The position numbers and the translations under genes were made by a program. The notes under the pieces are model-generated. The model searched no databases and was not told the origin of the DNA. It saw nothing but the letters and a program-made list of their open reading frames with translations. Shown one piece after another: positions 60,169 to 64,000 of a stretch of 64,000 nucleotides of DNA (positions are counted from its first letter, which is position 1; the number at the start of each line of letters is the position of its first letter). The stretch comes from Acidobacteriota bacterium (GTDB taxonomy: Bacteria > Acidobacteriota > Thermoanaerobaculia > Multivoradales > Multivoraceae), in assembly GCA_029263415.1 (NCBI GenBank), contig JAJCXN010000005.1, positions 62,001 through 126,000 on the forward strand. Direction: 5' to 3'.

Positions 60169-61253
60169 GCCCCATGAAAGGTAACCAGCGTCTGGCGTTC
60201 CCCGAACTGCGGCGGTACGAACCGTCCTTCGTCGGCGGCGAGAGCCGACGACGCCCGCACTAACCGCTCTTCGGGTTCATCGACATCTTCGTCGGTCAAT
60301 TGAAACGTGGCGCAGTGCATGCCGACGCTGAGCGGACACTTCAATGTCCGGTGGATCAGAACAGCCTCCTCAGGATTAACGTGCACAGGAGCCATGAACC
60401 AGCGCGGGTCATAGGCTCCAATCGGCAGGAACGCGAGATCTGGACGCCCGTTGGTCTCATGAATCTCGCGGAACAAAGCTTCATCCCAGCCGGTGTCACC
60501 GCAGAAGTAGACGTTCGCCTGGCCCTCGTTCACCTTTCCGGTGATCCAGAAACCACCCCACAGGGTTCGATTGCGATCAAGCAGGCCGCGCGCGGAGAAG
60601 TGCTTTGACGGAGTGAACTGAATCTTAAGACCGCTTCGCTCAGGTGTCTGCTCAAGCACGCACGTCGACCACCAATCGAGCTCCGTCACGCGATCGATCT
60701 GCCAGCCCCGTAGATGGTCTCCCACACCTCGGCCGGTCACAAACACGGGATCGTGGTACGCCTGCAGCCGTTTCAAAGTCGGCCGATCGCAGTGATCGTA
60801 GTGGTTGTGGCTAACCAGCACGATGTCAATCGGCGGCAGAGCCTCAAACGCAACCGCAGCCGGTCTCACACGGCGGGGTCCCAGCCACGACACCGGCGAG
60901 CAACGCTCGGACCAAATCGGGTCAAGCAGGATATTGGTCAATCCCAGCTGGAGCAGCACCGTCGAGTGCCCCACCATCACCCAAGACACTTCTCCGCTGT
61001 CACCGCGCTCCGGTACCGAAGTGAGGATCTCCTGTTCGCATGTCTTGGGCCAGCGAGCCGCACGTCGAGTCAATGCCCACTTCAATGCGGGGAGGAACCC
61101 GTTGGTTGAAAACGGTTGGCTGGCAGCGTCTTCGGCCAGCCTAGTACTGGCAAGTTCGGGCTTGATGAGCACCGGACTAGCGAGCCGCCTGCTCTCGCTA
61201 TGCGTACCGCTGTCGCTACGGGGACCGGCGTTCTGAGTGCTGTGTTGTTTCAT
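60117..61253 (-). CDS. MBL-fold metallohydrolase, NAPE-PLD / RomA-like
   Basis: Zinc hydrolase of 378 residues of the NAPE-PLD-like (UlaG/RomA) branch of the metallo-beta-lactamase superfamily. It has WVMVGHSTVLLQLGLTNILL, DPIWSERCSP, the metal motif VSHNHYDHCDRPTLKRL, VYFCGDTGWDEALF and LPIGAYDPRWFMAPVHVNPE. Close relatives are annotated as outer-membrane-regulation protein RomA or phospholipase-D-like enzymes. The substrate is not certain. The 3' end overlaps the neighbouring convergent gene by 52 bp. A divergent 91 bp gap separates it from the TPR lipoprotein. Confidence 0.9.
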   Translation of the reverse strand: MKQHSTQNAGPRSDSGTHSESRRLASPVLIKPELASTRLAEDAASQPFSTNGFLPALKWALTRRAARWPKTCEQEILTSVPERGDSGEVSWVMVGHSTVLLQLGLTNILLDPIWSERCSPVSWLGPRRVRPAAVAFEALPPIDIVLVSHNHYDHCDRPTLKRLQAYHDPVFVTGRGVGDHLRGWQIDRVTELDWWSTCVLEQTPERSGLKIQFTPSKHFSARGLLDRNRTLWGGFWITGKVNEGQANVYFCGDTGWDEALFREIHETNGRPDLAFLPIGAYDPRWFMAPVHVNPEEAVLIHRTLKCPLSVGMHCATFQLTDEDVDEPEERLVRASSALAADEGRFVPPQFGERQTLVTFHGAHLSRARIDRGKRTRRT

Positions 61254-61344
61254 AGGAGACCGTAGAGTACGCAGACGGTGAATGGTGGGATCGCGATCAT
61301 AGTCGTAAGATCGTCGGACTCAGGGCCCCTATAGCGAGCAGACC

Positions 61345-62478
61345 ATGCGATCAATCACTCTCATCCAACCAGCACCAAGCCGACTCAAGCTCACAACGGC
61401 AGTGCTTCTGATCGCGGCGCAAGCGACCGCCTGCAGCAGAAGTGTTGATCCACCGCTCGAAGCCACACCGGCGAGCCAAGCTCGCCGACTGGTAGTCGAA
61501 GGGCGCGCACTGCTCGCCACCCGCAAACCACAAGACCTGATCGCCAGCCGCGATCTCTTCGAGAAAGCGATCGCGCTCGACGCCAATGCTCCGGACGCTT
61601 GGGCAAGCGCTGCCAACGCGTCAGCTCTAATCGGTCTCTACTCGCTCTCACCGCCTCAAGAGACTATGCCCAAAGCTCTCGAAGCAGCCAAGCGCGCACT
61701 CGATCTCGACCCGGACCAAAGCACAACATGGGCCTCGTTGGGGCTCGTCCAGTACCTCTACAGCTGGGATTTCAAAACGGCAGAACAGTCGTTTCAAAGA
61801 GCGCTCGAGCTGGATCCAGGCGCCGGTGGCGTTCGCCATTGGTACGCCATGATGCTGTCGGCACTCGCTCGACACTCAGAGGCGATTGCTCAGATTGAGA
61901 GGGCCGTGGAGCTCGAGCCCGACTCGCGCTTGCTCAACACCAAGCTGGGCACTGTACTTTCCGCGGCCAATCGACTCGAGCGCGCCGAACGCGTACTCAC
62001 AGCGGCGGAGCAACGCTTCGAGGGTTATTCCTTGATTGGCCGCGAGATCGGCTTCCTACGCCTTCGTCAACACCGATACGACGACGCAGTCACCGCCTTT
62101 CGCGGGGCGCTCCGAGGTACGGGAGCCAACCAAGACTGGCGCACATCCGGCAACAGCAAGACCATTGGCGCCTTAGCTCATGCACTAGCGGCCGGTGGCG
62201 ATCTCGCGGGCGCTCTCGACCTGGCGGAGCTGCTCGCAACCCGGCGCAACACAGAGTACGTTCCGGCGATGGTGATCGCCCACGCCTACGCAGGTCTAGC
62301 TCACGCAGATGGCAGCTATTCGAGCAGAGCATTCGGCGAACTTGAACGGGCCCTGAGCGACCGAGACCCAGGTCTCGTCTACCTCTACACCAAGGCGGGC
62401 TTCAGTCGCCTTGACCCCGAGCAGCTCGACTCCGTGGCCCAACGAATCTTCGGTGTAGCTCGCGATCGATCACCCTAA
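61345..62478 (+). CDS. TPR-repeat lipoprotein
   Basis: Predicted periplasmic lipoprotein of 377 residues. The signal peptide ends in a lipobox (LLIAAQATACSRS, lipidated Cys). The remainder is tetratricopeptide repeats, for example ALDANAPDAWASAANASALI, ALDLDPDQSTTWASLGLVQY, SFQRALELDPGAGGVRHWYA and AVELEPDSRLLNTKLGTVL. It probably acts as a protein-interaction scaffold. It lies 121 bp upstream of the transpeptidase gene in the same direction, which might hint at an envelope role. Confidence 0.88.
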   Translation: MRSITLIQPAPSRLKLTTAVLLIAAQATACSRSVDPPLEATPASQARRLVVEGRALLATRKPQDLIASRDLFEKAIALDANAPDAWASAANASALIGLYSLSPPQETMPKALEAAKRALDLDPDQSTTWASLGLVQYLYSWDFKTAEQSFQRALELDPGAGGVRHWYAMMLSALARHSEAIAQIERAVELEPDSRLLNTKLGTVLSAANRLERAERVLTAAEQRFEGYSLIGREIGFLRLRQHRYDDAVTAFRGALRGTGANQDWRTSGNSKTIGALAHALAAGGDLAGALDLAELLATRRNTEYVPAMVIAHAYAGLAHADGSYSSRAFGELERALSDRDPGLVYLYTKAGFSRLDPEQLDSVAQRIFGVARDRSP

Positions 62479-62599
62479 GGCTCACCCGTCAACTGCAGCC
62501 AGAGCCAAGGCTTGCTACCATCAGCACGCCGGGCTCTCGCCAGCGCCGTTGGGCGCCGCGCCTGATCCGAACCACAGAAAGATCAGTAGCCCTGAACCG

Positions 62600-64000
62600 A
62601 TGCCGCCCACGACTCAAGACCCGGCTAGAACGCCCGCGCGCCAAGCGCGGGTGATCCACACGACGGTGCCAAGAGCCTCATCGCCGGAGCGACAAGCGAA
62701 CATCCGGGCGCGCATCGGCCGGCTAGTGCTGATGTGCCTGCTCGTCCTCGGCGCCCTGATGACGGTGTTCGCCACTCACTACGTGGAGAAACGCGGCGAC
62801 GCAACGCTCGCGCGCGCCCAACGACTGCTCTCCGGACATCCTGTTGCAGACGACCTGATACAGGCTCCCGCCCTGTTACCTATTGCTCTGCGTGAGATGC
62901 TGATTGGTGGTCGAACTGAGCAAGCCCTCCTCACCCTACGCCAGCTCCCACAAGCCCAGCGCGCGCAGGCAGCTAAGTTTGAGGTCGCCGCACTGCTCGA
63001 GTCGGGCGACATTGATCGTGCAAGAACGCTTTGGCTGGGTGTCACCGACCTAGGGGGCAAGAACTCGCCCTTTCACCGGCGTATTGGGCGGGGCCTACTC
63101 GCGCTTCAATCCGGCGACCGAGCCGCTCTCTTCGATCGCAACGGTGCGCCGGTTGCCTACCGTTCGGGTGACGGTCGAGTTCGACTCAATGATGAGATCG
63201 ATCCTCATGTGCTACCCGAATCGTCATTGGCTGCTCTTCCGGAACTGGGAGGAGCCCGACTAACACTCGACCTCGCCCTCAGCGAAGAACTGCTGCAAGC
63301 ACTGCGCGATCGCGTCCAGCGGCGAGTGCAAGGTGGTCTGGTCATCCTGGATGCCAACAACGCTGCATTGCTGGCGGCAATCACCACCGCGCCGACTAAC
63401 GGCTCACTCGCTCACGACTTCTTGCTATCCACCCGCGAGCCAGCGTCGATCGCCAAGCTGCTGACCACCAGCGCTGCGCTTAGGGCCGGATTCAACCCCA
63501 ACACAGAGATCAGACGTAACCGCTGTACGGGTGCAGTCCTGCTGGACGGGCAGCCGCTCTATTGCTCAAGAATCGGTGGCAAGCTCAGCGGCCTGAACCA
63601 TGCGATGGCAACTAGCTGCAACGTGGCTTTTGCGCTGCTCGGCAAACGCCTCGGGGCCGGGCGCTTGATCGATGAGTACCGCAGATTTGGTTTCGCTGAC
63701 GACGCCCAGCGTGAACAACCGCTCTACGGCCATCTTCTTGACACTCACCCGAACGAACGCGAGATGGGCGATCTCTCCATCGGCCTCAACCAAGTGGAGA
63801 TCACCCCGCTGCATGCTGCGGTCATGGCTCGCACTTTCGTCGACGGGTACCTGCGGACCCCTCACCTGCTGGTCGCACGCGACGGGCTGTTGGGACTCTC
63901 GCCGCAAACGGCTGAGATCGATCGCGCCAATCGCGACCTCCTGGGCCGCATCCCGGCTCCTCTCGCCTACCGCGACGGCGAACACCCGCTCTTGATTCCG
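62600..64000 (+). CDS. Penicillin-binding protein, transpeptidase domain (partial, runs off the end)
   Basis: The first 467 codons of a peptidoglycan transpeptidase; no stop occurs before the window ends. After a basic cytoplasmic N-terminus there is one transmembrane anchor (LVLMCLLVLGALMTVF). A helical region with TPR-like character follows. The transpeptidase domain has VQGGLVILDANNAALLAAI, the active-site serine motif S283-I-A-K286 within EPASIAKLLTTSAALRAG, and the second motif S339-C-N within MATSCNVAFALLGKRLG. The KTG box should lie beyond the window. It is a monofunctional PBP that cross-links peptide stems in the periplasm. Confidence 0.88.
   Translation, partial: MPPTTQDPARTPARQARVIHTTVPRASSPERQANIRARIGRLVLMCLLVLGALMTVFATHYVEKRGDATLARAQRLLSGHPVADDLIQAPALLPIALREMLIGGRTEQALLTLRQLPQAQRAQAAKFEVAALLESGDIDRARTLWLGVTDLGGKNSPFHRRIGRGLLALQSGDRAALFDRNGAPVAYRSGDGRVRLNDEIDPHVLPESSLAALPELGGARLTLDLALSEELLQALRDRVQRRVQGGLVILDANNAALLAAITTAPTNGSLAHDFLLSTREPASIAKLLTTSAALRAGFNPNTEIRRNRCTGAVLLDGQPLYCSRIGGKLSGLNHAMATSCNVAFALLGKRLGAGRLIDEYRRFGFADDAQREQPLYGHLLDTHPNEREMGDLSIGLNQVEITPLHAAVMARTFVDGYLRTPHLLVARDGLLGLSPQTAEIDRANRDLLGRIPAPLAYRDGEHPLLIP

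Overview
The window is GC-rich, densely coded bacterial chromosome with short intergenic gaps and no phage, IS element, CRISPR array or convincing tRNA/rRNA gene. Lipoprotein signal peptides, a PilZ protein, a TIGR02999-type ECF sigma factor, an ASPIC/UnbV FG-GAP protein and a secreted protein ending in two copies of a Trp/Phe-rich module often seen in Acidobacteriota point to a Gram-negative, probably marine or soil Acidobacteriota (Thermoanaerobaculia-like). The phylum is an inference, not proven here.

Layout. 1-8.6 kb: a partial PHA-synthase-associated-like start, a D-2-hydroxyacid dehydrogenase, exonuclease III, a two-gene membrane operon, MoeB-rhodanese, an orphan fragment of an M48 peptidase, a small secreted protein, a UPF0173 hydrolase and an unknown protein. 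8.8-17 kb: dnaE, then an operon of acyl-CoA desaturase, cupin and two acyl-CoA dehydrogenases. 17-26 kb: a PAS histidine kinase, a zinc-finger/helical-repeat protein with an M28 lipoprotein peptidase, a PilZ gene broken by two frameshifts, and the large secreted protein. 26-29.5 kb: rsgA, threonine synthase and a glycosyltransferase. 29.5-39.4 kb (all minus strand): ChrR-like cupin, metallophosphoesterase, DUF3604 protein, an RnfD-like/DUF2330 fused reading frame, SDR, nth and an AGCS symporter. A degenerate tandem duplication lies between the metallophosphoesterase and DUF3604 genes. 40-46.2 kb: small membrane protein, ECF sigma factor, an M16 peptidase pair (one active, one degenerate), cytochrome c and an AhpD-like gene with an in-frame TGA. 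46.3-50.6 kb: transglutaminase and ABC exporter, translationally coupled. 50.7-56.7 kb: a complete beta-oxidation operon (two acyl-CoA dehydrogenases, thiolase, fused hydratase/3-hydroxyacyl-CoA dehydrogenase) behind two palindromic operator candidates. 56.9-64 kb: FG-GAP protein, two membrane proteins, an MBL-fold hydrolase, a TPR lipoprotein and the first 467 codons of a penicillin-binding transpeptidase that runs off the end.

The most interesting feature is at 45638-46204. The peroxidase-related AhpD/CMD-fold gene is interrupted only by a TGA sitting exactly at the second cysteine of the CxxC redox motif. A short stem-loop of bacterial SECIS type follows at the right distance. It is best read as a selenoprotein with a Cys-His-Tyr-Sec centre. 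Also worth a second look are the duplication scar at 31 kb, the fused RnfD/DUF2330 frame, the twice-frameshifted PilZ gene, the M48 fragment, and direct or inverted repeats upstream of the desaturase and beta-oxidation operons.
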